This document shows positions 31,922-41,571 of a DNA stretch of 64,000 nucleotides, in pieces. The notes beneath the pieces are model-generated. The model was given only the letters and a program-made list of their open reading frames with translations, searched no databases and had not been told where the DNA came from. Within the stretch, counting starts at the first letter, position 1. The number at the start of each line of letters is the position of its first letter. The DNA lies in NCBI RefSeq assembly GCF_003426735.1, contig NZ_QVON01000006.1, positions 248,001-312,000 on the forward strand, read 5' to 3'. This DNA comes from Arenibacter sp. P308M17. Lineage in GTDB: Bacteria > Bacteroidota > Bacteroidia > Flavobacteriales > Flavobacteriaceae. A program made the position numbers and the translations under genes.

Positions 31922-33157
31922 TTAATACCAGCGTTTCTTTTTCTTTTTGGAGGCAACGGACTTCCTGCCCTTTTTATATTTGCTGCCCTGTTTTTTGTGC
32001 ACCTGTGGTTTGGCCTTGGGATCCAAGGGATATGGGTGGTCCTCAACAACCTGGATGTGTTTTTGCATCAGTTTTTGAATAGTGGATACATATCCTTTTT
32101 CATCCGCGGAACAAAAGGCATAGGATGTCCCTGTATTCCCTGCTCTTCCCGTCCTTCCTATACGGTGCACATAGGTCTCCGGTACATTGGGCAGGTCAAA
32201 ATTGATAACGGCATCCAGTTCTTCTATATCCAATCCTCTGGCCGCGACATCCGTGGCTACCAAAATGTTGGTTGCTCCTTGTTTAAATTTACCCAATGCT
32301 GCTTGTCGCTCGTCCTGAGACTTGTCCCCGTGTAGGCTATCTACCTTGAAATTATTGTTGCGAAGGGTTTTTTCCAATTTTTCCACTCCGTATTTTGTAC
32401 GTCTAAAGATGAGGATATTGCCCTTTATGGTATTTCTTAGCAAGTAGAGACAGAGTTCTATTTTATTGGGTTTTGGAGTATAGTACAATAATTGGTTCAC
32501 GGTGGCCGCTGCCGAAGAAGTGGGGGTTATGGCTACTTTCTTGGGATCTTTTAATATTGTGTCTGCCAATTGTACCACTTTAAAGGGCATAGTGGCCGAA
32601 AAAAGGAGGGTCTGTTTTTCATTGGGGCAAAGACGCTCTATTTTTTTTACGTCATCAATAAATCCCATAGCTAGCATCAGATCGGCTTCATCCAGCACCA
32701 ATGTCTCCACATAATCCAAATTTGCCTTATCTTGTTTGTGCAGGTCCAATAACCTGCCCGGTGTGGCCACCAAGATATCCACTCCCTTTTTTAAAGCGGC
32801 TATTTGTGGTTCTATCTTTGTACCTCCGTAAATAACGGCCGATGTTAAATGGGTATATTTTCCATAATCCAAGAAGCTTTCATGGATCTGCGAGGCCAAT
32901 TCGCGGGTGGGGCTTATAATCAGGGCTTTAATTTTTCTGCCTTTTTCCGAAGTTTCCTGCTTGTCAAATAAGAGCTGCAGTATGGGCAGGGCAAAAGCTG
33001 CAGTCTTGCCCGTTCCTGTTTCGGCAGAGGCTATAATGTCATTTTTCTGTAAGACCAGGGGGATGGCAATTTCCTGAATGGCAGTTGGGTCGTCATAGTT
33101 TTTTTCCGCGACAGCTCTCAGGAGATGTTTATTAAGCTTCAATTCTTTAAAATTCAT
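31922..33157 (-). CDS. DEAD-box RNA helicase
   Basis: A 411-residue ATP-dependent RNA helicase with all core motifs in order: the Q-motif region (DDPTAIQEIAIP), ASAETGTGKTAAF (motif I), PTRELASQI (Ia), DEAD (II), SAT (III), ATDVAARGLDIEELD (V) and HRIGRTGRAG (VI). The C-terminal ~40 residues are very basic (KKQGSKYKKGRKSVASKKKKKRWY) and probably bind RNA. It resembles the RhlE/DbpA group; a role in ribosome assembly or RNA decay is likely but not fixed by sequence. Confidence 0.9.
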   Translation of the reverse strand: MNFKELKLNKHLLRAVAEKNYDDPTAIQEIAIPLVLQKNDIIASAETGTGKTAAFALPILQLLFDKQETSEKGRKIKALIISPTRELASQIHESFLDYGKYTHLTSAVIYGGTKIEPQIAALKKGVDILVATPGRLLDLHKQDKANLDYVETLVLDEADLMLAMGFIDDVKKIERLCPNEKQTLLFSATMPFKVVQLADTILKDPKKVAITPTSSAAATVNQLLYYTPKPNKIELCLYLLRNTIKGNILIFRRTKYGVEKLEKTLRNNNFKVDSLHGDKSQDERQAALGKFKQGATNILVATDVAARGLDIEELDAVINFDLPNVPETYVHRIGRTGRAGNTGTSYAFCSADEKGYVSTIQKLMQKHIQVVEDHPYPLDPKAKPQVHKKQGSKYKKGRKSVASKKKKKRWY

Positions 33158-33219
33158 AAGGTTTAGGTAGTGATGTGTACAAAGGTAAGCTAAAATGGCA
33201 AGTCAGGCGCTGGGATGGT

Positions 33220-35421
33220 CTACAAGCTTAAGAGACCATGGGCCCTTAAAGTTTGTAGAGGCTTGGAATACCAGAACAGTTCAAAATTTTCAAAATGCGA
33301 TTGAAAATCGGTTTTAAGCTCGTCAAAAGTGGCGATTTTTCCATTAGCACCTAATCTATTGGCCAAGGCGTCCTTTAGCCATTCCCCATGCTCCTTGTCT
33401 ACGGTAATGCAGATAGGGCCTGCCTTGTCATGAAATGTCATTTGGAGCAATTCCCAGGTATTTCCTTTCTTGGATTTAGTAAGTGTTTCCGTAATGGGGG
33501 TACTTCCCAGCCAGATTATTTTGGCATTGGGTTTGGTGCTTAGAAAGGGCTCTTCTACAAGGGCATTTTCTATAAAGTTGGGGGCAATGGTGGTTTTGGG
33601 TATTTTAAAATTGAACCATTTCTGCAAGGGGTGGTCCAAACAAATGCCGTGCATATAGTTAAAAAGGGATTTTTTTAATCCATGGCCAAACTTTTCGTGA
33701 TCTATACCAGTGGTATCCCTATACTGGATGTCATTATTGGCAAAAGTGATGGGCTGATAGTCCGGTACAATATGGTAATCCTCGGGATTGAGACCTACCG
33801 GGCTGTGGGCGGTAAGGGTAAATTGATGCCAGAAGCCCGATTGTAGTATCCCCAATTGAAACATTTGCCTTACCATTTCCAGGCTATCTACGGTTTCTTG
33901 GACCGTTTGGGTAGGGTAGGCGTACATAAGATAGCAATGCACCATAATACCTGCCTCCGTAAAATTACGGTTCACCCTGGCCACCTGTTCTACGGTAACC
34001 CCTTTTTGGATCAGGGCCAACAATCTGTCCGACGCCACTTCCAGTCCACCGGAAACGGCAATACAGCCCGATACCCTTAGTAATTTGCAGAGGTCCCGGC
34101 CAAAGCTTTTTTCAAACCTAATATTGGTCCACCAGCTAACGCTTAACTTCCGTTTTATTATTTCAAGTGCCAAGGCCCTCATCAATGCTGGGGGAGCGGC
34201 TTCATCAACAAAATGAAATCCTGTTTCACCGGTTTGTGCAATGAGCTCCTCCATCCGGCCTACCAATAGTTTGGCAGTTAGGGGTTCATAGATTTTTATA
34301 TAATCTAGGGAGATATCACAAAAGGTGCATTTGCCCCAATAGCACCCATGTGCCATGGTAAGTTTGTTCCAGCGGCCATCGCTCCATAGGCTGTGCATGG
34401 GGTTGGCGATTTCTATGACAGAGATGTACTTGTCCAGTAATAGATCGGAATAATCCGGGGTACCTACCTCGCTCTGTCTGTAATCTGTCCTTGGGGAGAG
34501 ATTATTGTAAAATACCGTACCGTCCTTTAATAAAAAGGTTCTTTTTAATAGGGCGGCACTATCTTCGGCTAGTGGGTCCAGGCAATGGGCCGTCAACAGT
34601 TCCAGGGCAAGCTCTCCATCGTCCAGACTAATGAAATCGAAAAAATAGAATACCCGTATATCCGAGACCGATCTCAATTCCGTATTAGGAAATCCCCCAC
34701 CCATGGTTACTTTGATTTTGGGATAGTTCGCCTTTATAAATTGGGCAGCTCTAAACGCGCTGTACAGGTTGCCCGGGAAGGGAACGGAAAAGCAAACCAA
34801 CTTGGGATTCACAGTCCCGAGGGTTTTGGCCAAAATATCCAGGGCCAATTGGTCTATATAAGTGATTTCACTTTGTAAATGCCGGTAGAGTTCATCAAAG
34901 GAATTGGCGCTTCTTCCCAAGCGTTCCGCGTAACGGCTAAAACCGAAATTTTCATCAACACATTCTACGATAAAATCGGACAGGTCTTCCAAATATAAGG
35001 TAGCCAGGTGTTTGGCCCTATCCTGATGCCCCATACTCCCGAAGGCCCATTCCAAATCGTCCAATTGATCAAACCTCCCTGCCTGGGGCAAAAAGTAGGG
35101 AGTACAGATTTGTCTGGCAAAGGTGGCATTATGGCCTTGTAAAAAGGAAACCACGGAATCTATGGTATTTAAATAATCCTCCTTTAGTGCGTTTATTCTT
35201 TGGCAGTTGTTGGATCTTATGGAATTGTTGGTCCAGGCCAGGTCAAAAATATTCCTAAGTCCGTTTTTGGAGAAAATTTCCAATATAACCTCTATGCCCA
35301 GATCCATTTGAAAGGCGCTTATTCCCTTGGTATTTAAAAAACCTTTTAAATAGGCGGTTGCCGGATAGGGAGTGTTCAATTGGGTAAAGGGAGGTGTTAT
35401 TAAAAGGAGGTCTTTCGCCAT
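33220..35421 (-). CDS. B12-binding-type radical SAM protein with unusual cysteine spacing
   Basis: A 733-residue protein. The N-terminal ~270 residues look like a cobalamin-binding Rossmann domain (LLITPPFTQLNTPYPATAYLKGFL; VTMGGGFPNTELR), although the DxHxxG histidine motif is not obvious. The radical SAM part begins at about residue 355 with HGCYWGKCTFCD (Cys360, Cys365, Cys368). As I count it, the spacing is CX4CX2C, one residue longer than the usual CX3CX2C. Later segments include SGGLEVASDRLLALIQKGV and MVHCYLMYAYPTQT. The substrate is unknown; the protein stands alone between a helicase and rpoD. Confidence 0.75.
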   Translation of the reverse strand: MAKDLLLITPPFTQLNTPYPATAYLKGFLNTKGISAFQMDLGIEVILEIFSKNGLRNIFDLAWTNNSIRSNNCQRINALKEDYLNTIDSVVSFLQGHNATFARQICTPYFLPQAGRFDQLDDLEWAFGSMGHQDRAKHLATLYLEDLSDFIVECVDENFGFSRYAERLGRSANSFDELYRHLQSEITYIDQLALDILAKTLGTVNPKLVCFSVPFPGNLYSAFRAAQFIKANYPKIKVTMGGGFPNTELRSVSDIRVFYFFDFISLDDGELALELLTAHCLDPLAEDSAALLKRTFLLKDGTVFYNNLSPRTDYRQSEVGTPDYSDLLLDKYISVIEIANPMHSLWSDGRWNKLTMAHGCYWGKCTFCDISLDYIKIYEPLTAKLLVGRMEELIAQTGETGFHFVDEAAPPALMRALALEIIKRKLSVSWWTNIRFEKSFGRDLCKLLRVSGCIAVSGGLEVASDRLLALIQKGVTVEQVARVNRNFTEAGIMVHCYLMYAYPTQTVQETVDSLEMVRQMFQLGILQSGFWHQFTLTAHSPVGLNPEDYHIVPDYQPITFANNDIQYRDTTGIDHEKFGHGLKKSLFNYMHGICLDHPLQKWFNFKIPKTTIAPNFIENALVEEPFLSTKPNAKIIWLGSTPITETLTKSKKGNTWELLQMTFHDKAGPICITVDKEHGEWLKDALANRLGANGKIATFDELKTDFQSHFENFELFWYSKPLQTLRAHGLLSL

Positions 35422-35502
35422 GGAATGTTTGTGTACAGTGATACAAAGATAGGAGTGTTTTTTGTTGAATATGGAAAAGACTTGTTAGGAATTATAAAAT
35501 GC

Positions 35503-35537
35503 ATAAACAAAAAAACTCCGGTAATCAGCCGGAGTTT
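35503..35537 (-). terminator. Intrinsic terminator behind rpoD
   Basis: AAACTCCGG (35513-35521) and CCGGAGTTT (35529-35537) form a 9-bp stem with a 7-nt loop. On the minus strand it is followed by a T-run (seven T in a row from the + strand A-tract 35509-35515). It lies about 120 nt beyond the rpoD stop. Confidence 0.8.
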
Positions 35538-35655
35538 ATTCATCAATCAAAAAACGAACAGTCATGATAACTGTTGTTACTGTACACAATTTACGATTTT
35601 TGGACCAACTTTCCCATGGCGGGAAGTATTTGTGCAAAAAAAATAATTGTTTGGA

Positions 35656-36519
35656 TTAACCAAGATATGTTTTCAGGATTTTGCTTCTTGAAGTATGTTT
35701 TAGCCTTCTAATAGCCTTTTCCTTTATTTGGCGGACCCTTTCCCTGGTAAGGTCAAAAGTCTCCCCAATTTCTTCCAATGTCATGGAATGTTGTCCTGCC
35801 AGGCCAAAGTACAGGCGAATTACATCCGCTTCCCTTGGGGTCAAGGTTTCCAACGCCCTTTCTATTTCCGTTCTAAGGGATTCGTGCAACAATTCCTTGT
35901 CCGGATTTGGGGATTCCCCACTACGCAATACATCGTACAGGTTGGAATCTTCACCGTCTATCAAGGGAGCGTCCATGGATACGTGGCGCCCTGAATTTTT
36001 TAACGATTGTTTTACGTCCTCTACGGTCATATCCAATTCCTTCGCTATTTCTTCCGCAGAAGGCTGTCTTTCATGGGCCTGCTCCAAGAAGGCAAAGGTC
36101 TTATTTATCTTGTTGATAGATCCGATCTTGTTCAAGGGCAGTCTTACAATACGCGATTGTTCCGCCAAAGCCTGTAAAATGGATTGGCGAATCCACCAAA
36201 CCGCATAGGATATAAACTTAAAACCTCGGGTTTCATCAAAACGTTGTGCAGCTTTAATCAGGCCAAGGTTGCCTTCGTTGATCAAATCCGGAAGGGTCAG
36301 ACCTTGATTTTGGTATTGCTTTGCAACGGAAACCACAAATCGTAAATTGGCTTTGGTCAATTTTTCAAGTGCACGTTGATCACCTGCCTTGATCCGTTGT
36401 GCCAATTCTACTTCTTCATCTGCCGTAATTAAATCTACCTTACCTATTTCCTGTAAGTATTTATCCAAAGAAGCAGTTTCTCTATTGGTAACCTGTTTTG
36501 TAATTTTAAGCTGTCTCAT
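35656..36519 (-). CDS. rpoD: Primary RNA polymerase sigma factor (short Bacteroidota type)
   Basis: A 287-residue sigma-70 factor that lacks region 1.1 and the non-conserved insert, the normal form in this phylum. Region 1.2 starts at about residue 17 ([12 protein letters not shown]). Region 2 has [30 protein letters not shown] and [21 protein letters not shown]. Region 4.2 is [28 protein letters not shown]. It recognises the TAnnTTTG promoters of the phylum, an example of which is visible at 27724. The gene stands alone, with terminators on both sides. Confidence 0.95.
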   Translation of the reverse strand: MRQLKITKQVTNRETASLDKYLQEIGKVDLITADEEVELAQRIKAGDQRALEKLTKANLRFVVSVAKQYQNQGLTLPDLINEGNLGLIKAAQRFDETRGFKFISYAVWWIRQSILQALAEQSRIVRLPLNKIGSINKINKTFAFLEQAHERQPSAEEIAKELDMTVEDVKQSLKNSGRHVSMDAPLIDGEDSNLYDVLRSGESPNPDKELLHESLRTEIERALETLTPREADVIRLYFGLAGQHSMTLEEIGETFDLTRERVRQIKEKAIRRLKHTSRSKILKTYLG

Positions 36520-36640
36520 CGAAATTTTATCTTTCTAAATTATGTGCATTAAGCATAAGCTGCATAAGATTATACGTTGAAAACTTGGAAATGTTACAAT
36601 TGGTCCGTTTAATTTTATTTTTTTAGATAAAATGCATAAA

Positions 36641-36683
36641 AAAAGCCACGCTCTCCTTCAAAAAAGGTGAAAACGTGGCTTTT
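36641..36683 (-). terminator. Intrinsic terminator behind pnp
   Basis: AAAAGCCACG (36641-36650) pairs with CGTGGCTTTT (36674-36683), a 10-bp stem around a 23-nt loop. On the minus strand a T-run follows (GGCTTTTTTTATGC). It lies about 40 nt beyond the pnp stop. Confidence 0.85.
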
Positions 36684-36724
36684 GGTACCTGTAACGTTAT
36701 TTAAAAACTAGTGTTAATAGGACA

Positions 36725-38944
36725 CTAATCCCTTCTCGGCTTACGATCCCTATCCCTATTTCTATCGTTGCCCCTATCATTTCTGCCGCGATCTTCCCTT
36801 GGGGGTCTTTCCTTATAACCTTCCGGTTTTGGCATTAATGCCTTACGTGACACTTTTTCCTTTCTTGTCCTTGGGTCCAGGCCAAAGTACTTCACATCAA
36901 AAACATCCCCCATATTTACCACATCGGAAACATTTTCTGTTCTTTCCCAGGCCAATTCGGAAACGTGGAGCAATACCTCGTTACCAGGGGCATCCGTATA
37001 TTCCACAACGGCACCAAAATCCAGCATTTTGATCACCTTCACTTCGTATACGCTACCTACCACTGGTTTAAATAATAAGGAATCGATTTTGGCAAGAACC
37101 ATATCTATACCTTCCTGTGATGTACCCAGTATTTCAACAATACCTTCCTCGGTAATCGGATCTTCATTGATTACGATGGTTGTTTTGGAAGCTTTTTGTA
37201 ATTCTTGTATTACTTTTCCTCCAGGTCCTATCAATGCTCCAATGAATTCTCCAGGAATAACTCTGGTAACCATCTTGGGTGCATGTGGTTTAACATCTGC
37301 ATTGGGTGCGGCAATGGTATCTACCAATTTGCTTAAGATGTGCAAACGCCCTGCTCCGGCCTGCTTTAATGCGTTGACCAAAATTTCATAGGATAGTCCT
37401 TTTACTTTAATGTCCATTTGGCAAGCGGTAATTCCGTCTGCGGTACCGGTAACTTTAAAGTCCATATCCCCTAGGTGATCTTCATCCCCAAGTATATCGG
37501 ATAATACTGCATATTTTCCTGATTCACTATCGGAAATCAATCCCATGGCAATACCGGAAACAGGTTTCTTTAATTGTACCCCGGCGTCCATCAATGCCAT
37601 GGTTCCTGCACAGACAGTTGCCATAGAGGACGAACCGTTGGATTCCAATACTTCCGATACCACACGTACTGTATAGGGACAATCCTCAGGGACCATTCCT
37701 TTTAGGGCACGTTGGGCCAAGTTACCATGTCCTACCTCTCTACGTGAAGTACCTCTAATAGGTCTGGCTTCCCCAGTCGAGAAAGGGGGGAAGTTGTAAT
37801 GTAGATAGAAAGTTTCTTCACCTTCAAACGATGGCATGTCTATTTGGTTGGCTTCCCTGGAAGTTCCCAAAGTAACCGTAGCCAAGGCCTGGGTTTCCCC
37901 ACGGGTGAAAATGGCGGAACCGTGTGTTGAAGGTAAATAGTCCACCTCGCACCAGATCGGTCTAATTTCATCGGTTTTTCTACCGTCCAAACGAAGTCCC
38001 TCATTTAAGGTTAGGTCCCTTACTGCGGCTTTTTCGGCCTTGTAGTAATACCTTGAAATTAAATCTCCAAAATCTGCAGATTCCTCTTCAGAAAATGTAG
38101 CTTTTATTTCTTCCTTTATGGCATCGAAGGCAGCACTTCTTTCGTGCTTTGCCGAACCGGCCTTTGCAATGGCATAAACCTTATCATAGGCCATGTCGTG
38201 GATTTTTTTGGCCAAAGCTTCATCTTCCCTTTCCGACTCGTACCCGCGAACTTCTTTTCTGCCGAATGCTTCCGCCAATTTAAGTTGGGCAGCACATTGT
38301 ACCTTTATGGCATCATGGGCAAATTTAATGGCCTCTACCATCTCCTCCTCGGAAATTTCCTTCATTTCCCCTTCAACCATCATAACGGAATCTGCTGAAG
38401 CTCCAATAACCATATCGATATCCGATACCAATAATTGGGCCCTGGTAGGATTGATAATAAATTCACCGTCGATACGACCAACACGTACCTCTGAAATAGC
38501 ACATTCAAAAGGGAAATCTGAAAGTTGAATGGCAGCGGAAGCGGCCAATCCTGCCATAGCATCGGGCATTACATCCTCATCATGGGACATTAATTGGATC
38601 ATCACCTGGGTCTCTGCATGGTAATCCTTAGGGAAAAGGGGACGTAAAACGCGATCCACCAATCTCATGGTCAATACTTCACCGTCGCTAGGTCTGGCTT
38701 CCCTCTTGAAGAAACCTCCCGGGTAACGTCCGGAAGCTGCAAATTTTTCACGGTAATCTACCGTAAGTGGAAGGAAATCCACATCACTTTGTTTGTAATT
38801 GGAAACGACCGTACATAACAGCATACATTTTCCAGACTGTACAACAACAGAACCATGGGCCTGTTTTGCCAATTTTCCGGTTTCGATAGAAATCTCCCTA
38901 CCGTCCCCAAGGTCTATGACCTCTCTAAATACTTTTGGTATCAT
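36725..38944 (-). CDS. pnp: Polyribonucleotide nucleotidyltransferase
   Basis: A phosphorolytic 3'-5' exoribonuclease of 739 residues with two RNase PH domains (the second with [31 protein letters not shown]), the connecting helical domain, a KH domain ([22 protein letters not shown]) and an S1 domain ([21 protein letters not shown]). The C-terminus is an Arg/Asp-rich tail of about 30 residues (ending DRDRKPRRD). It follows rpsO with a terminator or attenuator between them, and its leader contains two hairpins (38957-39009). Confidence 0.96.
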   Translation of the reverse strand: MIPKVFREVIDLGDGREISIETGKLAKQAHGSVVVQSGKCMLLCTVVSNYKQSDVDFLPLTVDYREKFAASGRYPGGFFKREARPSDGEVLTMRLVDRVLRPLFPKDYHAETQVMIQLMSHDEDVMPDAMAGLAASAAIQLSDFPFECAISEVRVGRIDGEFIINPTRAQLLVSDIDMVIGASADSVMMVEGEMKEISEEEMVEAIKFAHDAIKVQCAAQLKLAEAFGRKEVRGYESEREDEALAKKIHDMAYDKVYAIAKAGSAKHERSAAFDAIKEEIKATFSEEESADFGDLISRYYYKAEKAAVRDLTLNEGLRLDGRKTDEIRPIWCEVDYLPSTHGSAIFTRGETQALATVTLGTSREANQIDMPSFEGEETFYLHYNFPPFSTGEARPIRGTSRREVGHGNLAQRALKGMVPEDCPYTVRVVSEVLESNGSSSMATVCAGTMALMDAGVQLKKPVSGIAMGLISDSESGKYAVLSDILGDEDHLGDMDFKVTGTADGITACQMDIKVKGLSYEILVNALKQAGAGRLHILSKLVDTIAAPNADVKPHAPKMVTRVIPGEFIGALIGPGGKVIQELQKASKTTIVINEDPITEEGIVEILGTSQEGIDMVLAKIDSLLFKPVVGSVYEVKVIKMLDFGAVVEYTDAPGNEVLLHVSELAWERTENVSDVVNMGDVFDVKYFGLDPRTRKEKVSRKALMPKPEGYKERPPREDRGRNDRGNDRNRDRDRKPRRD

Positions 38945-38956
38945 AAATACGAATTA

Positions 38957-39009
38957 AAACCTGTCTCTTTCAGGTTTGTTAAACAATGGTCTTTCGTCTG
39001 TTATAGACG
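38957..39009 (-). promoter_or_regulatory. Two hairpins in the pnp 5' leader
   Basis: Just upstream of the pnp start are AAACCTG/CAGGTTT (38957-38963 with 38971-38977) and the perfect CGTCT/AGACG hairpin (38995-38999 with 39005-39009). Both lie in the 226-bp gap between rpsO and pnp. In enterobacteria the pnp leader has a hairpin through which PNPase controls its own mRNA; a similar role here is only an analogy. Confidence 0.4.
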
Positions 39010-39135
39010 TGTTGTTGTGTTGTAGTTGTGTGTTGTTGACCAATGAAAAACTATGTGCAAGCTTTTTGTTTGTGCCCATTGGAAACCTTTGGGGCTTTGC
39101 AGTAGTACCTAAAAACAATGCTACTGGTATTGTAA

Positions 39136-39164
39136 AAAAGGGGAAAGTAACACTTTCCCCTTTT
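39136..39164 (-). terminator. Intrinsic terminator / attenuator between rpsO and pnp
   Basis: A perfect 12-bp inverted repeat AAAAGGGGAAAG/CTTTCCCCTTTT with a 5-nt loop. On the minus strand it ends in a T-run (CCTTTTTTACAATA). It lies 6 nt beyond the rpsO stop, so it ends most rpsO transcripts while allowing pnp its own promoter or readthrough. Confidence 0.9.
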
Positions 39165-39170
39165 GGTAAC

Positions 39171-39440
39171 TTATTTTCTAATTCCTAATTCCTTAATGAT
39201 GGCACGGTATCTAATGATATCCTTTTTGATCAAGTAATCCAAAAGGGATCTTCTCTTGCCTACCAATTTTACCAATGAGCGCTCCGTGTTAAAATCCTTG
39301 CGGTTCTTTTTCAAATGCTCAGTCAAGTGGTTGATTCTGTGGGTAAACAAGGCTATCTGCCCTTCAGCGGAACCTGTGTTTTTTTCTTCTCCGCCGTGTT
39401 TTTTAAAAATCTCGGCCTTTACTTCTTTGGTTAAATACAT
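39171..39440 (-). CDS. rpsO: 30S ribosomal protein S15
   Basis: An 89-residue S15, the usual size, which binds 16S rRNA in the central domain. It shows the family text GSAEGQIALFTHRINHLTEHLKKN, followed by DFNTERSLVKLVGKRRSLLDYL. An open frame continues 15 codons upstream, but the conserved protein begins at MYLTKEVKAEIF, so ATG 39440 is the start. Gene order rpsO-pnp is conserved widely in bacteria. Confidence 0.97.
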   Translation of the reverse strand: MYLTKEVKAEIFKKHGGEEKNTGSAEGQIALFTHRINHLTEHLKKNRKDFNTERSLVKLVGKRRSLLDYLIKKDIIRYRAIIKELGIRK

Positions 39441-39557
39441 TCCAATATTATTTAAATGATTTTTATGTACATGATTGATTTTCAATCAGGGCGCAAAGAT
39501 AGACTTTTTTTTAGAAACCTTGTGCAATCCTATTATTTTTTGAAAAGGGATTATTTT

Positions 39558-40418
39558 TTATATCCTAACAGGGTTGTTTTCTATCAGATCTATATATAGA
39601 TTAATTTTTTTCTTTAGGTCCCTGCGATGGACAATGAAATCCAAAAAACCATGTTCTTGAAGGAATTCGGCGGTCTGGAACCCTTCCGGCAATTCCTTAC
39701 CGGTCGCCTCCTTTACCACACGGGGGCCTGCAAAACCGATCAAGGCTCCCGGCTCGGAAATGTTTATATCCCCAAGCATGGCGTAGGAAGCCGTTGTTCC
39801 TCCAGTGGTCGGATCCGTACACAAGGAAATATAAGGGATACCGGCATCCGCAAGTTGTGCCAATTTGGCCGATGTTTTGGCCAATTGCATAAGGGACAAT
39901 GCTGCTTCCATCATACGTGCTCCCCCGGATTTGGAAATCATTACAAAGGGAATTTTCTTTTTGATGGCATGATCTATACCCCTAGCTATTTTTTCCCCTA
40001 CCACACTGCCCATAGACCCACCAATAAAGCTGAAGTCCATGCAGCAGATCACAACTTCCTTTCCCAATGATTTTCCAACTCCTGTCCTTACGGCATCCTT
40101 AAGGCCTGTTTTTGCTTCGGCCGCCTTTAACCGGTCCACGTACTTTTTGGTATCCTCAAATTTCAATGGATCCTTGGAAGAAAGTTTGGCATCCAGTTCG
40201 GTAAATTTGTTATTATCGAAAAGAATTTCAAAGTATTCCTTACTACCTATTCGTACATGGTAATCATCTTCCGGGCTAACATAAAAATTCTTGGCCAACT
40301 CATCGGATTCAACAATTTTTCCGGTAGGCGATTTGTACCAAAGGCCCCTTGGGGTATCCTTTTTTTGGTCAGTGGCAGTTTGTATTCCTTTTTCCTTTCT
40401 CTTGAACCAAGACGACAT
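39558..40418 (-). CDS. accD: Acetyl-CoA carboxylase carboxyltransferase beta subunit, zinc finger lost
   Basis: Carboxyltransferase subunit that moves the carboxyl group from biotin to acetyl-CoA, the first step of fatty acid synthesis. The 286-residue product has the crotonase-type core: [53 protein letters not shown] and IGFAGPRV. The N-terminal zinc ribbon, CPxC...CPxC in E. coli, aligns with SPTG (residues ~30-33) and SPED (~48-51), so all four cysteines are replaced. It lies 25 nt downstream of fbaA in a minus-strand unit. Confidence 0.94.
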   Translation of the reverse strand: MSSWFKRKEKGIQTATDQKKDTPRGLWYKSPTGKIVESDELAKNFYVSPEDDYHVRIGSKEYFEILFDNNKFTELDAKLSSKDPLKFEDTKKYVDRLKAAEAKTGLKDAVRTGVGKSLGKEVVICCMDFSFIGGSMGSVVGEKIARGIDHAIKKKIPFVMISKSGGARMMEAALSLMQLAKTSAKLAQLADAGIPYISLCTDPTTGGTTASYAMLGDINISEPGALIGFAGPRVVKEATGKELPEGFQTAEFLQEHGFLDFIVHRRDLKKKINLYIDLIENNPVRI

Positions 40419-40443
40419 AAGCTTTCTTTTTGGGTTGGGGGAA

Positions 40444-41511
40444 TTATAGGGTATTTACGTTATTAAGGTCTTCAAATGCCTTTTTTAGGCGTGTAACAAA
40501 CGTTTTTTCTCCTTCTCTTAGCCAAACACGTGGGTCGTAATGCTTTTTGTTGGGTTCGTCGGCCCCGTTTGGATTGCCTATCTGGGATTGCAAATAATCT
40601 TTCTTGTTTTGGACATAGTCCCTTATTCCTTCCAGGAAGGCATACTGTAGATCGGTATCGATATTCATTTTAATAACCCCATAGCCAATGGCCTCACGTA
40701 TTTCCTCTACGGTAGATCCCGATCCACCATGGAATACAAAATCGATATGGTTGTGTTCCACACCGTATTTCTTGGTGATGAACTCCTGTGAATTCTTAAG
40801 GATCTTAGGGGTCAATTTTACGTTCCCTGGCTTGTAGACACCGTGGACATTGCCAAAAGCAGCGGCAATGGTAAATTTTGGGCTAACTTTGGACAGCTCT
40901 TCGTAGGCATAGGCAACCTCTTCAGGTTGGGTGTACAATTTGGAATCGTCCACATCGGAATTGTCCACGCCATCTTCCTCTCCCCCTGTAATTCCCAACT
41001 CTATCTCCAGGGTCATTCCCATTTTTGCCATACGGGCAAGGTAGGTCTTGCAAATTTCGATATTCTCTTCCAGAGGTTCCTCGGATAGGTCTATCATATG
41101 GGAGCTGAACAAGGATTTTCCCGTTTCGGCAAAATGTTTTTCACTGGCATCCAATAGGCCATCTATCCAAGGCAATAATTTTTTGGCACAGTGGTCTGTG
41201 TGCAATATAACGGTTGCACCATAGGCTTCGGCCAACTGATGAATGTGTTTTGCCCCTGCCACGGCACCCAAAATAGCTGCTTGCTGGCCATCGTTGGACA
41301 GCCCTTTTCCAGCATTGAACTGTGCTCCTCCGTTCGAGAACTGTATAATTACGGGAGCATTTAAACTGGCTGCAGTTTCCAAAACTCCATTTGTTGTGTT
41401 CGATCCTATAACATTGACTGCAGGTAGGGCAAATCCTTTTTCTTTGGCATAATTGAAAATTTTCTGTACCTCATCACCGGTTGCAACTCCTGGTCTAATA
41501 TTGTGTGCCAT
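40444..41511 (-). CDS. fbaA: Class II fructose-bisphosphate aldolase
   Basis: Zinc-dependent glycolytic and gluconeogenic aldolase of 355 residues. [14 protein letters not shown] carries the catalytic Asp and zinc-binding His; [27 protein letters not shown] and [14 protein letters not shown] hold the remaining zinc and phosphate ligands. The length and the GGEEDGV segment indicate the class IIA (E. coli FbaA) type. It lies between tamL and accD on the same strand. Confidence 0.95.
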   Translation of the reverse strand: MAHNIRPGVATGDEVQKIFNYAKEKGFALPAVNVIGSNTTNGVLETAASLNAPVIIQFSNGGAQFNAGKGLSNDGQQAAILGAVAGAKHIHQLAEAYGATVILHTDHCAKKLLPWIDGLLDASEKHFAETGKSLFSSHMIDLSEEPLEENIEICKTYLARMAKMGMTLEIELGITGGEEDGVDNSDVDDSKLYTQPEEVAYAYEELSKVSPKFTIAAAFGNVHGVYKPGNVKLTPKILKNSQEFITKKYGVEHNHIDFVFHGGSGSTVEEIREAIGYGVIKMNIDTDLQYAFLEGIRDYVQNKKDYLQSQIGNPNGADEPNKKHYDPRVWLREGEKTFVTRLKKAFEDLNNVNTL

Positions 41512-41571
41512 ATTCTTGTTTTAATGTAGTTAATTATAAATAATGGGACAAAAGTAATAAAATAATCAGCT

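Noticed and set aside
14364-36519. Second attachment site (copy of the tRNA-Arg 3' end) and an integrase
   Set aside because: Neither a repeat of GGGTTTGAATCCCTCCGG nor a tyrosine/serine recombinase gene was seen, so an integrative element with defined ends cannot be claimed.
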